Assembly: GCF_050113635.1 (NCBI RefSeq)
Contig: NZ_JBNJLT010000008.1
Location: 47,832 to 111,831, forward strand
DNA from: Marinimicrobium sp050113635
GTDB taxonomy: Bacteria; Pseudomonadota; Gammaproteobacteria; Pseudomonadales; Cellvibrionaceae
DNA: 64,000 nucleotides
Direction of reading: 5' to 3'
Shown: piece after piece, positions 16,685-25,202 of the stretch
Numbering within the stretch: the stretch's first letter is position 1
Layout: every line of letters begins with the position of its first letter
Position numbers and translations under genes: made by a program
The notes under the pieces: generated by a model
Databases searched by the model: none
What the model was told of the DNA's origin: nothing
The model's input: the letters and a program-made list of their open reading frames with translations, nothing else

Positions 16685-19423
16685 CTAGACAGAGCTCAGG
16701 GAGCGAATGCGGTTGGGCGGGTAGACCCCCACGCCTTCCAGCACCCGTTTCATGCCCTTGACCCCATTTTCAAAGCTGAAGTTGCTTTGCGCGAGGGCCA
16801 GGGAGTTCTCCGACAAACGGGCCCACTGGGCCTCATTTTCGTAGACATCCGTTAGGACCTCGGCCCAGGCGCCCGGTTCCTCAACGATCATGGCGCTCAC
16901 ACCGTGGGTCAAGCCCGTGGCTTCGGCGGCCACGGGGGTCAGCACCTGGGGCACCCCGGCGGACATGGCTTCCAGCACCTTGCCTTTGATGCCCGCGCCG
17001 GAGAGCAGCGGGGCTACGATGAGGCGGCGGTTTTCGAATACCTCATCCAGGTTTTCAACAAAACCTTCCAATACCACGTCGTCCGCTTCGTATTTTTTAA
17101 AGCTGTCGGGCATACTACTGCCGTATATGTGGAATTTAACGCCAGGCAGCCGCTTGCGCAGCAGAGGCATGACCTGTTCCGCGAAGAACTCCACCGCTTC
17201 GACATTGGGCGTGTGTTTGAAGCCCCCCAGGAAACCGATGCCGCTGCGCTCGGCATAGCCGGTGTTGTGGCCACGCCCGTCCAGTACCCACGGGCAAAGA
17301 AAGAGGTTGTCTTCACGCAGGTTGTGGCTGGCGATAACCGCGTGCTCGGTGGGGTTATAGGACAGGATAGCATCCACGTTGCGCATGAGTGCTAATTCAC
17401 GATCCCGCGTGGCGAGCGGGCCGGAAAGGTCCTGCTTGTTGGCGGCCAGGGCGGCGCGCAGCTCGCGCAGGAAGTGGAGGTCGGCGTTGTTGAATACGAT
17501 TTTAGCGTTGGTCAGCCGACGGACGTTTTCGAGGTGGCGTTCGGCGACGTCGTAGCGGGTGATGTAAACCACGTCGAACTCATCCCCACGCTCTTGTAGA
17601 ACCTGCTCAACGGAGGTTTGGAACGGGGCGTAGAAGGTTTCCACGCCCATGCGGTTCAGGTTCTTTGTATATTTGCCCATGTAGGAAAGATTTTCGGCCA
17701 AAAAGCTGACTTTGCAGCCGTTGGCCTGGAGCATGCGCATTTCCTGCACAGCCGCGTAGGAGCCAGCGTCATGGTCGGGGCGCGGTACGGCGTAGTCGAG
17801 CATCAGCACCCGGTAGGCGACGTTGCGGTCTTTGTTGAACCGAACTTTATCCAGAGAGGCAATGCCGTTGTACATGTAGCTGTCGATCCACTTGGCGCGG
17901 AATTTGGGGGCATTGAGAGCCTGGTTTTTCTTGATGCCTTTGGTCACGTCCCGACCGTTACTCATACCCTCGAAGTGGACAACCACCGAGTGCGGCACGA
18001 ATAGGGTCTTGTAGCCCGCACTTCGCACTTTGAAGGCGAAGTCGGTGTCTTCATAGTAGGCGGGGGCGAATTCGTCGCTAAATCCTTCAAGCTCATCCCA
18101 CAGGGTTTTGGGCACCATGAACGAGGCGCCGGAGAGGTAGTCCGCCTGGCGGGCGTAGTTCCACTCAGGGGCTTCGGGGTTGCCGCCGTTACCCAGGTTC
18201 CAGGGCTGGCCGTTGCCCCAGACGATGCCGCCGGCCTCTTGCAGTTTGCCGTCGGGGTAAATGAGCTTGGAGCCCGCCATTCCCACACCTTCGAAGCGCT
18301 CAAACGTGGCCAGCATTTCATCCAGCCAGCCAGAGGTGACTTCGGTGTCGTTGTTGAGCATGACCAGGTAGCGGCCCTTCGCCTCTTTGGCAGCCTTGTT
18401 GCAGTTGCGCAGAAAGCCGAGGTTGTCTTCGTTAACGATAAGGTTGACGTTATCGACGTAATTCAGCAGGTCCACGGTCTCGTCGGTGGAACAGTCATCC
18501 ACCAGGATGACTTCATAGCTGGCCCGGTTCCATGCCAGAATCAAGGAGGCAAGGCAGTGGTAAGTCAGGGCAAACTTGTTATGTACCGGGATGATGATGG
18601 AAACGTCGGGGGTTTCGGTGTACGGCAGCCTCAGTTCTGGAAATTTTTTGCGATTTTCCCAGCCATCCACAACGACATCGTGGGCCTGGAGGATGTTGTC
18701 CAACACCCCTTTCGGTTGCTCGTGAAGCTGGCGCTGCAGGGAGTCATACCGGTAGCCAGCGGTCCTAGCCAGTGGGGGGAAGCTCAGCTCTTTGGCACTT
18801 GCGGAGAGATGGTCCCAAGGCGTGATTGATGACGGAATGACGTCAACATAGTTGGTTTCGACGCCGGGATAACCTTCTAAAGCAACAGTGAGCAAATGTA
18901 TGTTGCCGTCGCAACAGCGGGTCGGGATGGGGATTCTAAAGCTATAGACGCACTCGGCAACTTTTGCAGCGGTGCCAACTTGAGGGTTTTCACATTCGTC
19001 TGAGCATATGGTCAGGGTAAGCTGCTCCTCGGTGAGCCCTGGACCCTTAACCTGGCCGCTGAGCAAGCCCCATTGCATTTGGTTAATGACGATTTGCGTG
19101 CTGGTGGCCAGTTCGACACTCAGAGGCGTATCGCTGATAGGCTGCCGAGCTTCTTTTTCGACAACGACGATGTTGACCGTTTCAACCCCTCTTGGAGGAG
19201 TGATTTTCACGCGAAATGCAAAGCGTCCATTGCCGATGTTGGCCTTTGCCAGATCGTTCCGATAAAGATCAGCAACACCTGAACCTACAACTTGGTCGTC
19301 AATCAGCACATCCACTTCCAGTTTAGTTCCGCGATCATTGGGGTTCCACACCCAACCGGATACAAAACCGGCGTCGTATTTGTCGACTGCCCCCTGCAGT
19401 GGCCGTGTTCCTGATTGCCTCAT
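16685..19423 (-). CDS. GT2-GT4 fusion glycosyltransferase with N-terminal G-W domain
   Basis: ATG 19423 follows an excellent Shine-Dalgarno (GGAGGAACA), giving 912 aa; the frame stays open 26 codons further but without such a site. About residues 10-110 form a beta-rich domain beginning VDKYDAGFVSGWVWNPND, with a weaker second copy to about 200. A GT2 domain follows at about 265-500 (SIIIPVHNKF, VDDCSTDET, MLNNDTEV, YYEDTDFAFKVR). A GT4-like GT-B domain fills about 545-912 (GGFKHTPNVEAVEFF, LSGAGIKGKVLEAMSAGVPQV). Having both a GT-A and a GT-B unit suggests addition of two different sugars. It is the first gene of the minus-strand operon. Confidence 0.92.
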   Translation of the reverse strand: MRQSGTRPLQGAVDKYDAGFVSGWVWNPNDRGTKLEVDVLIDDQVVGSGVADLYRNDLAKANIGNGRFAFRVKITPPRGVETVNIVVVEKEARQPISDTPLSVELATSTQIVINQMQWGLLSGQVKGPGLTEEQLTLTICSDECENPQVGTAAKVAECVYSFRIPIPTRCCDGNIHLLTVALEGYPGVETNYVDVIPSSITPWDHLSASAKELSFPPLARTAGYRYDSLQRQLHEQPKGVLDNILQAHDVVVDGWENRKKFPELRLPYTETPDVSIIIPVHNKFALTYHCLASLILAWNRASYEVILVDDCSTDETVDLLNYVDNVNLIVNEDNLGFLRNCNKAAKEAKGRYLVMLNNDTEVTSGWLDEMLATFERFEGVGMAGSKLIYPDGKLQEAGGIVWGNGQPWNLGNGGNPEAPEWNYARQADYLSGASFMVPKTLWDELEGFSDEFAPAYYEDTDFAFKVRSAGYKTLFVPHSVVVHFEGMSNGRDVTKGIKKNQALNAPKFRAKWIDSYMYNGIASLDKVRFNKDRNVAYRVLMLDYAVPRPDHDAGSYAAVQEMRMLQANGCKVSFLAENLSYMGKYTKNLNRMGVETFYAPFQTSVEQVLQERGDEFDVVYITRYDVAERHLENVRRLTNAKIVFNNADLHFLRELRAALAANKQDLSGPLATRDRELALMRNVDAILSYNPTEHAVIASHNLREDNLFLCPWVLDGRGHNTGYAERSGIGFLGGFKHTPNVEAVEFFAEQVMPLLRKRLPGVKFHIYGSSMPDSFKKYEADDVVLEGFVENLDEVFENRRLIVAPLLSGAGIKGKVLEAMSAGVPQVLTPVAAEATGLTHGVSAMIVEEPGAWAEVLTDVYENEAQWARLSENSLALAQSNFSFENGVKGMKRVLEGVGVYPPNRIRSLSSV

Positions 19424-20027
19424 TGTTCCTCCACTATATCCAAGAAAATCATATTTATATTGTCCACCACAACTATGACGAACAGCGCCTAAACTCAACA
19501 ATTTATCGCGCTTTCCGTACTTTTGTCTCTTTCCCCAGGGACTCTCGGCGAAGTTTCAGCTTAATCAGCCAAAACGCCTCCTGAAAAAGTGAACAGCCTA
19601 ACTAGCCCCAACAGCCAAGTGTCCAGTATCTGAAAAAAAAGGAAATCATGGTAATTAAACTCGTGACGTACTTCAATGCTTAATCGAACGTTTATTTGGG
19701 CGCCACGCCAGCCGGCCCAATGCCTCCTCAGCCTGCAGAAGAGGTCGTGGCGTGCCTCATTAGTGGGAATTCGGGACAGTATCGAATGAAGGAGCTGATT
19801 CAAGTCAGTAGCACCTAGGGTTTAAAGCCTCTGAGCAATCCGCTCGGGTAGCTGTTGTAGTAAGGAGTCGGATCGGCATGCCATGCGCATCCACGTCAAC
19901 CTGTATTTTCGTGTCGAGCCCCTTTTATCAGGCCCAGAGGCTGCCCGACAGCGCTACGTGCGTGGACTTTGTCGACATTTATACCAACCTGACTGATAAT
20001 GAACGTCCAGTAAGCAAGGGGGTCTGG
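19424..20027. other. intergenic region upstream of the polysaccharide operon
   Basis: These 604 bases lie between the start of the 912-aa transferase gene and the 3' end of the large lipoprotein gene. It should hold the operon promoter. AT-rich boxes such as TATGAT at about 19447-19452 (minus strand) are present but no convincing -35 partner was found. Short open frames here (for example 37 codons on + from about 19883, and 80 codons on - with a TTG start) do not resemble known proteins and look like decayed sequence. Confidence 0.6.
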
Positions 20028-23000
20028 TTACTTCAACGAAAACACCCCAAGGCTCGTGACGACCAGTTTGGTGCAATCGGCCAGGCTGTCTCCCAAACAG
20101 GTCAGGCCGTTCTTATCCGGCCAGCCCGGTAAGATGGGTGATCGGGTAAAAATGTTGCCCGAGTTCGGGTCGATCTGGATAATATGGGTATCCCTCCAGT
20201 TACCCCTGCCTTGCCCTTGCTGGTAGGCTACGAGGCTATCGGATTGCAGGTCGGGGAGCTCAAACACGCCATCCACTATTGTTTCCGTGGTGAACTGGGC
20301 CACTACACTCAAACTGCTGTCGATGATCCAGAACTCGGTCTGTTCGTCAGTATTCCAAACGATGAGTTCAGGCACTCCATCGCCCGTGACATCCTGCTCT
20401 GCATGCCCCATAAACTGTGGATCAGTATCGAATGTAATGGTGCCTGTTCGCTGTATGGCGCTGTCGTGGTACTGATAGACATCCAGGCGGGGGGTGATTC
20501 CGCCATTCCAGAACTCCCAGGGTATAAATAGGGCGGGTTGGTTACCATCGAATTTTGCTACGAAGGGGTTCTCTCGACCCGCAGGGCGCTCGGCCAGAGC
20601 ATTGTCTATCAGTTCAAACTCATAGGTGTCACTGTTCAGCCGGTACAACTCGGTGTTGTTGATTGCATAAGCTTCCACTCGACCATCGCCGTCCAGGTCG
20701 CCCACCGCCTTTTTGATCGCGACAACTTCCGCGCTGAAAATCGATGTCCCCAGCGTCGGGTCTATCACGCTGTACCCGGGCGGCCAATGGGCATAAAGCC
20801 AGACGTTATGCGGACCGTTCGCTGAACTGATATTGGCCACTTCATTTAGGTAGTAAGGGGTGGGCAGACCAGGAAACCGTTGATGCTCGGTCCAAGCCAG
20901 ATCAGCGTTGAGCGTGCTCGCGGTCAACTCGGTTTGCCGTTCTCCCTGCTCGTTCAGCCACTGTCGAACACCCAGAACATCAATGCTGCTCGGGCCGGTG
21001 CGGACTCTGTGCAGGCCATTCACGCTGTCAGGTTCCAGAGAGTAGTGCTGAAATCCGGAGGCGTAGTGAACCGGGGCTTCGATCAAGCTGAAGCGAAAGA
21101 GCTGTCCATCGTCGGCACCGCCTTGCATGGCCGCCGAGTGGTCAGTGAACTGGCTGAGGCTGTCGAGCCGGCTCAAGGCGGTGTGGTCGCCCCGCTCCGG
21201 GTAGGTGACTTTCTGGCTCAGTTCGAACACCGTGTCGGTGCGCTTTAGAAGGTACAGTTGGTCGGACTGGTATACGGCCAGTACCAGCTCGTCCCCCGGC
21301 TCATCGTCCAGGTTGACAAACCGGGCGTTGAACCAGTACTCGCCATCCAGCTCCGGGACGTTTACGGTGTAGGTCTCGAGCAACGTTTCTGAATCGTTGC
21401 TGTAGTGTTCGATGGTGAATTCATCGACGGCGATGTTTGATGTGAGCTGGAGTATATCATCCACGCTATCGCCATCGATATCGCCCATGGGGACAGGGCC
21501 TCCGGGGAATAACTCAGCAACCCGCTGCTGCGCAATACTGGAGCTGCGGGGCACTTCGTCTATCACGCTGAAATCGAGGCCGGACAGTACGATGTAGGTG
21601 TCTGGGTACAATAGCACTATGTCCAGCTGGCCGTCAGCGTCGTAATCCGTGACGGTTTTATCGCGCAGGCTGTCGGTCGAAAACGCTCGGGTTTCCAGAT
21701 GGCGATATCGTGTGGCCCCGTCGTGTACTTCTATGATGGCGAAGGTGCTGCTGTAATCCACAAGTTGTTCTGGATCGCCATCCTTGTTGATGTCTTGCCA
21801 CCCGCGTGAGAGGTCATCCGGGGCACCGCCGCGGTTGGTAGCGGCAATCTCCAGCTCCCGGTTGGTGTAGTTAACGGTGAACTCCTGCACCACGGATCGC
21901 TCGTTGCTCACTTCAACACCAATGTGGACACTGCCTCCTTTGGTCTGAAATAGGCGTTCAGGGATTCCGGTCACAAGGCCGGATGGGCTGACTTCAATAC
22001 CCGGCGGCGCATAGGCGATGGCATAGTTGAGCGGGCCGGTCTCGGCGGCGTTGCTCACTTCAACTTGCAGTGACAGTGCCTCAGAGGCGCTTTCTAGCTC
22101 CAGCGTTACCTTCTCCTCCACCTGAGGCAGCGGACCACCGACGACAACTTCGACAGGCAGGGAGACATCGTTGAACCCATCACTGACCAGAAGCTCCAGC
22201 TCGTATGTGCCTCTGCAAGCGTCGGGAAGCTCAACCACTGGATCATTTTTTGGCAACGTCCCTGAACAGCCGTCTGGCTTGCTGAGGTAGCGCCACGTGT
22301 GGGTGACGAAGTCGTAGTCGGGGTCAAAAAAATCGGTGGCGTCCAGGGTCATGGTTTGGCCTGGTGCGATCACTTCCGGCGCATCCACTTGCCCTTGGGG
22401 CGCCTGATTTTCACGATAAGGCCAAAGAAATAGTTCGGTGAGTGGCACAACGGTTGTAATCGCTGGTGCTGCGAATTGCGACTCTATTTCGGGTGATGAA
22501 AGTGATAGCTCAAGGGCTCGCTCTGTGTTATCCCGATAAAGTGTCATATCGAGTCCACCACCCTCGGCGCCTTCCAGTTGTGTGCTCAAGGATCGGCGTT
22601 GATTTGCCTTTAATTCCACATAACCCCAGCGGCTGTGGTAGATGGGGCCGGACAGCACGCCCAGTGTGCTCTCAAGGCCCTGTGTGTGGTAGATGGCATC
22701 CAGCGAGGAATTGCGGATCGTCAGGTAATCCACAATCATGTGGCGCTTGTCCGTGGTGGTTATTTGGCCGTAGTAATTTAGGCGCTTTCCATCCACCTCC
22801 AGCGTGAGATCCCGATAGGTGGAGATGCTATGGGTCGGACGACCATCAGCGCCGATGAACACTTCCGAGATAATCTGACCGTGGGCCTCTCCCTGGCCTC
22901 GGCTCTGGCAGTGGTCGAGCGTAACCACCTGGACAACCCGGTCGGCGAGTTCGTGCTGGGCATGCTCCAGGCTGCCGTTGATGCAGTTGAGATCCGAGGG

Positions 23001-23372
23001 GCCGCTATAGGGGTAATCCAGTATCTCTGGTTTAGCGACATAAAATTGTGTGGTACCCGCTTCAAATATAGGGTCCAGAAGCACGTAAACCGCTTCAACA
23101 AAATAGAAGCTGTTCTGCCGTGTCAGTGAGGCCTGTTCGATGCTGCCGTCATAGCTAGGGTGAAGGTAGACCGGTTGGTAGGACTGGATTTCCGGTATAT
23201 CGTAAAGCGCATCAGAGAGGTTGCCTGTTTTGATTGGCTCAGGGTTCCCGGGGTTCTCTGGGTTCTCTGGTCCTTCACCGCCGCCGCTTCCGCCACTGCC
23301 TCCACCTCCACCACAGGCTGTCAGGGCAATGGTCAGGACTGTGAAGATGAGTATCGTTCTGACGGCGTCCAT
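20028..23372 (-). CDS. large FG-GAP/VCBS-repeat lipoprotein
   Basis: This 1114-aa protein starts with a signal peptide ending in the lipobox LTAC, so Cys19 or Cys20 would be lipidated. A Gly/Ser stretch and a Pro-Glu-Asn linker follow. At about 340-420 there is an Ig/PKD-like domain (DFFDPDYDFVTHTW, ELLVSDGFND), then a cadherin-like segment. The C-terminal 600 residues carry FG-GAP-like calcium-loop motifs: DINKDGDPEQLVDY, DYDADGQLDIVLLY, GDIDGDSVDDILQL, GDLDGDGRVEAYAI, DVTGDGVPELIVW. It is likely an outer-membrane-anchored beta-propeller protein. Binding partner is unknown. It is convergent to nothing nearby and appears monocistronic. Confidence 0.88.
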   Translation of the reverse strand: MDAVRTILIFTVLTIALTACGGGGGSGGSGGGEGPENPENPGNPEPIKTGNLSDALYDIPEIQSYQPVYLHPSYDGSIEQASLTRQNSFYFVEAVYVLLDPIFEAGTTQFYVAKPEILDYPYSGPSDLNCINGSLEHAQHELADRVVQVVTLDHCQSRGQGEAHGQIISEVFIGADGRPTHSISTYRDLTLEVDGKRLNYYGQITTTDKRHMIVDYLTIRNSSLDAIYHTQGLESTLGVLSGPIYHSRWGYVELKANQRRSLSTQLEGAEGGGLDMTLYRDNTERALELSLSSPEIESQFAAPAITTVVPLTELFLWPYRENQAPQGQVDAPEVIAPGQTMTLDATDFFDPDYDFVTHTWRYLSKPDGCSGTLPKNDPVVELPDACRGTYELELLVSDGFNDVSLPVEVVVGGPLPQVEEKVTLELESASEALSLQVEVSNAAETGPLNYAIAYAPPGIEVSPSGLVTGIPERLFQTKGGSVHIGVEVSNERSVVQEFTVNYTNRELEIAATNRGGAPDDLSRGWQDINKDGDPEQLVDYSSTFAIIEVHDGATRYRHLETRAFSTDSLRDKTVTDYDADGQLDIVLLYPDTYIVLSGLDFSVIDEVPRSSSIAQQRVAELFPGGPVPMGDIDGDSVDDILQLTSNIAVDEFTIEHYSNDSETLLETYTVNVPELDGEYWFNARFVNLDDEPGDELVLAVYQSDQLYLLKRTDTVFELSQKVTYPERGDHTALSRLDSLSQFTDHSAAMQGGADDGQLFRFSLIEAPVHYASGFQHYSLEPDSVNGLHRVRTGPSSIDVLGVRQWLNEQGERQTELTASTLNADLAWTEHQRFPGLPTPYYLNEVANISSANGPHNVWLYAHWPPGYSVIDPTLGTSIFSAEVVAIKKAVGDLDGDGRVEAYAINNTELYRLNSDTYEFELIDNALAERPAGRENPFVAKFDGNQPALFIPWEFWNGGITPRLDVYQYHDSAIQRTGTITFDTDPQFMGHAEQDVTGDGVPELIVWNTDEQTEFWIIDSSLSVVAQFTTETIVDGVFELPDLQSDSLVAYQQGQGRGNWRDTHIIQIDPNSGNIFTRSPILPGWPDKNGLTCLGDSLADCTKLVVTSLGVFSLK

Positions 23373-23489
23373 GGTGGAACTCCTGTTGCGCTATCTGATT
23401 CCTGCCGTCCTGAAGCTCCTGGGGCGGCTGCTTTATTATCTTGGGTTGGATAGTACGCGATTTTCGCTCAGGAATCACCTCTTGGCGAC

Positions 23490-23672
23490 GGGCGGGAAGA
23501 AGGCCGCCGCCAGGAAGCCATTAATATGTTGACCCGATTTCTCACCAAACGTTTCGGACCACTTGACGAAGGAACCCATGAACGGGTGAGTAGTGCGTCT
23601 GTGGAGCAAATCGAGGCCTGGAGTGACCAGGTGTTGGATGCTGAGACGCTCGTGGAGGTATTTGAACCGTAG
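23490..23672 (+). pseudogene. Rpn-family nuclease remnant (DUF4351 tail)
   Basis: The plus-strand frame ending at TAG 23670-23672 encodes about 60 residues, including REEGRRQEAINMLTRFLTKR and then FGPLDEGTHERVSSASVEQ and WSDQVLDAETLVEVFEP. This is the C-terminal DUF4351 helix bundle of Rpn (recombination-promoting nuclease/putative transposase) proteins. The nuclease domain that should precede it is missing: a stop occurs in frame at 23451, so only the 3' end remains. Confidence 0.82.
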
Positions 23673-23789
23673 AGTACGCATGTCGTGACGAAATGCCACG
23701 GCGGTTTATTCGAAACTTGCGAGGAAGTCATTATTTCATACCGTGGGGAGCGGCGGGCGAAGTTAGTGCCTTTAGAGGATCAGCCCTGA
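23673..23789 (+). pseudogene. Phd/YefM antitoxin remnant
   Basis: Directly after the Rpn tail stop, the same plus-strand frame encodes STHVVTKCHGGLFETCEE, then VIISYRGERRAKLVPLEDQP and a stop at 23787-23789. The ending (V-I-I-x-x-R-G-x-x-x-A-K-L-V-P-L-E) is the hallmark of Phd/YefM-type antitoxins. There is no start codon and about half of the usual N-terminal DNA-binding region is missing. No toxin can be recognised downstream. It is a decayed antitoxin. Confidence 0.68.
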
Positions 23790-23845
23790 CTCGCACTGGC
23801 GAGAACTCTATGTCCCCTATATGGAGCTGGTACAATATGCAGTTG

Positions 23846-24124
23846 CTACCAGTCTTCATGTTGATGGCGAACGCGGATGATAAAGAGGCAGCCTACGTCA
23901 TCTAAGGTATAAACAACGATGTGAGCACCGATGGGATGAATTCGAACGGGCGGACTGATTTCAGGGCGGAGCGGTGCTGCAGATGGATTCTCCGCCAAAA
24001 ATTCAAAGCACACGGCTAATTTGTCATGGTAGCGCTCAGCTTGATCCATTCCAAATTCTTCAGCTGTGTGCAGAAAGATGTTCAGAATGTCTTGTTCCGC
24101 CTCCCTGCTTAATTGGTAGCTCAC
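23846..24124 (-). CDS. parE: ParE/RelE-family toxin
   Basis: This 92-aa protein has a ParE-like pattern: YQLSREAEQDILNIFLHTAE at the N-terminus, AERYHDKLAVCFEFLAENP in the middle, and a C-terminal IHPIGAHIVVYTLDDVGCLFI strand ending IIRVRHQHEDW. Proteins of this family poison gyrase (ParE) or cleave mRNA (RelE); sequence alone suggests ParE. It overlaps the upstream antitoxin gene by 4 bases, the usual antitoxin-first arrangement. Confidence 0.9.
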   Translation of the reverse strand: MSYQLSREAEQDILNIFLHTAEEFGMDQAERYHDKLAVCFEFLAENPSAAPLRPEISPPVRIHPIGAHIVVYTLDDVGCLFIIRVRHQHEDW

Positions 24125-24372
24125 TCGCCATGACCTCCCAACAATGCTTTTCTAGCGATGTCTTTGAGTGTTTTCATATCGGCCGAACCGGAACCGCTAT
24201 TAAAGCCCTGATCTACCAACCCTTGTAAATGGGCGATTTTTTCAGCCTTTTCCTGATCTTTTCGAATCAGGTCTCGAACGTAATCACTAGTGTTACTGTA
24301 TTTGCCTGTCTTGGCTTGCTGTTCCGCCCACAATTTCATGGGGTCGGGCAGGGAAATGTTCATTGTCGCCAT
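24121..24372 (-). CDS. parD: ParD-family antitoxin
   Basis: This 83-aa ribbon-helix-helix antitoxin begins MATMNISLPDPMKLWAEQQ, followed by YSNTSDYVRDLIRKDQEK, the standard ParD dimer/DNA-binding region. The C-terminal half is predicted to wrap the toxin. It has a strong Shine-Dalgarno (AGGAGGT) and is preceded by a good promoter containing an inverted repeat, consistent with autoregulation by the ParD-ParE complex. Confidence 0.92.
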   Translation of the reverse strand: MATMNISLPDPMKLWAEQQAKTGKYSNTSDYVRDLIRKDQEKAEKIAHLQGLVDQGFNSGSGSADMKTLKDIARKALLGGHGE

Positions 24373-24392
24373 AGTGGATACCTCCTACGTCC

Positions 24393-24421
24393 ATAATCCG
24401 CCTTATGGCAAACTTTGTCAA
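24393..24421 (-). promoter_or_regulatory. promoter and operator of the parDE pair
   Basis: On the minus strand a perfect -35 TTGACA (24416-24421) is followed, 17 bases on, by GATTAT (24393-24398) as -10. An inverted repeat CATAA-N6-TTATG overlaps the -10 and fits a ribbon-helix-helix operator for ParD autorepression. The promoter lies about 20 bases upstream of the ParD start. Confidence 0.7.
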
Positions 24422-24459
24422 CACAACTCATCCTGAGACAACAAAGGCCTTGAGAGAGG

Positions 24460-24503
24460 GCTGGAGTGACCGGGTATTAAACGTTGAGACGCTTGTAGAC
24501 GTG
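24460..24503 (+). pseudogene. short Rpn/DUF4351 tail remnant
   Basis: The plus strand reads GWSDRVLNVETLVDV over about 44 bases. This matches the C-terminal end of the Rpn remnant at 23490-23672 (AWSDQVLDAETLVEV) both in residues and at the DNA level (CTGGAGTGACC...GAGACGCT). Nothing else of the nuclease gene remains. The fragment overlaps, antisense, the last codons of the RelE-type toxin gene. Confidence 0.65.
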
Positions 24504-24746
24504 CTTTCGATGACCCACCTTCACTACCGTTATGACGAGTAACTCATCTTCCACTTCATAGATGATCCGGTACACACCCTGTCGAATCCGGTAACGCTCT
24601 TGTCCTGACAGCTTTTCACTGCCAGCGGGGCGCGGATTGTCCCGCAGTTCCTCTATCCGCTGAAGGATACGGGCCACATCAATGTTTGGAATGGGCCGAA
24701 GGTCTTTGGCAACCGACTTTCTAAAAGTAAGCCTATAGTTTGCCAT
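24477..24746 (-). CDS. relE: RelE/ParE-family mRNA interferase-type toxin
   Basis: This 89-aa protein begins MANYRLTFRKSVAKDLRPIP and continues with RILQRIEELRDNPRP, then EKLSGQERYRIRQGVYRIIY and VVKVGHRKHVYKR. This is the full RelE fold, with basic residues where RelE toxins bind ribosomal mRNA. Its start lies 14 bases inside the antitoxin gene. The last residues (KRLNV) are encoded in sequence that reads as an Rpn-tail remnant on the other strand, so the C-terminus was probably set by insertion next to that remnant. Confidence 0.92.
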   Translation of the reverse strand: MANYRLTFRKSVAKDLRPIPNIDVARILQRIEELRDNPRPAGSEKLSGQERYRIRQGVYRIIYEVEDELLVITVVKVGHRKHVYKRLNV

Positions 24747-24966
24747 GAGCTTTAAGGTCGTTCAGTAGGGCCTCATAGCTCATCGTTGGCTCGGAAACCC
24801 GCTCCTCGAATGCCGCCAGGTCTTCCTGATCCTCGGCCAATGCCGCACGAACCGCATCATTGACGATATCCGACAGCGAGCGGTGGGTATGCGCGGCCTT
24901 CAGCCGCAATGCCGCGTGTAGCTGAGGGTCAAAATATACCGTGGAACGTTTCGATGTCTCACTCAT
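24733..24966 (-). CDS. ribbon-helix-helix antitoxin of the RelE-type toxin
   Basis: From ATG 24966 this encodes 77 aa beginning MSETSKRSTVYFDPQLHAAL, then AHTHRSLSDIVNDAVRAAL, a CopG/RHH DNA-binding region. An acidic C-terminal tail follows, to bind the toxin. The frame is open 22 codons upstream, but those codons cover the promoter, so 24966 is preferred. It overlaps the toxin gene by 14 bases. Confidence 0.88.
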   Translation of the reverse strand: MSETSKRSTVYFDPQLHAALRLKAAHTHRSLSDIVNDAVRAALAEDQEDLAAFEERVSEPTMSYEALLNDLKAHGKL

Positions 24967-24996
24967 GGTATTTTCCCAGTCTTGTGATGAATCGGC

Positions 24997-25025
24997 ATCA
25001 TAGCGCTGTAACGTCACAACGTCAA
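24997..25025 (-). promoter_or_regulatory. promoter of the relE-type toxin-antitoxin pair
   Basis: On the minus strand TTGACG (25020-25025), a 17-base spacer and TATGAT (24997-25002) form a near-consensus sigma-70 promoter. TGACGT occurs twice in direct orientation, 2 bases apart, across the -35 and spacer; this could be an operator for the antitoxin. The -10 is about 30 bases upstream of ATG 24966. Confidence 0.72.
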
Positions 25026-25202
25026 TCCTCACGAATCAAAATACCTAAATATTCGTCCTGCCTCTGTCAACGCAGGAATATCAGTTCAATGGAACGCACT
25101 CAACAGGTGCTGAGGACTGAGCCAAAGTTTCCCGGCTGTAGTTACTTGACAAACTGTCGCCCCTGAAATACTGTTTATTTATACAGCTATGCAGGAGGCA
25201 CC

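Noticed and set aside
19561..19803. 80-codon minus-strand frame in the large intergenic region
   Set aside because: TTG start, no ribosome site and no recognisable protein features.
23846..25032. Possible integron cassette array because of small toxin-antitoxin genes
   Set aside because: No attC-like repeats or integrase were seen; the repeated sequences are Rpn gene tails.
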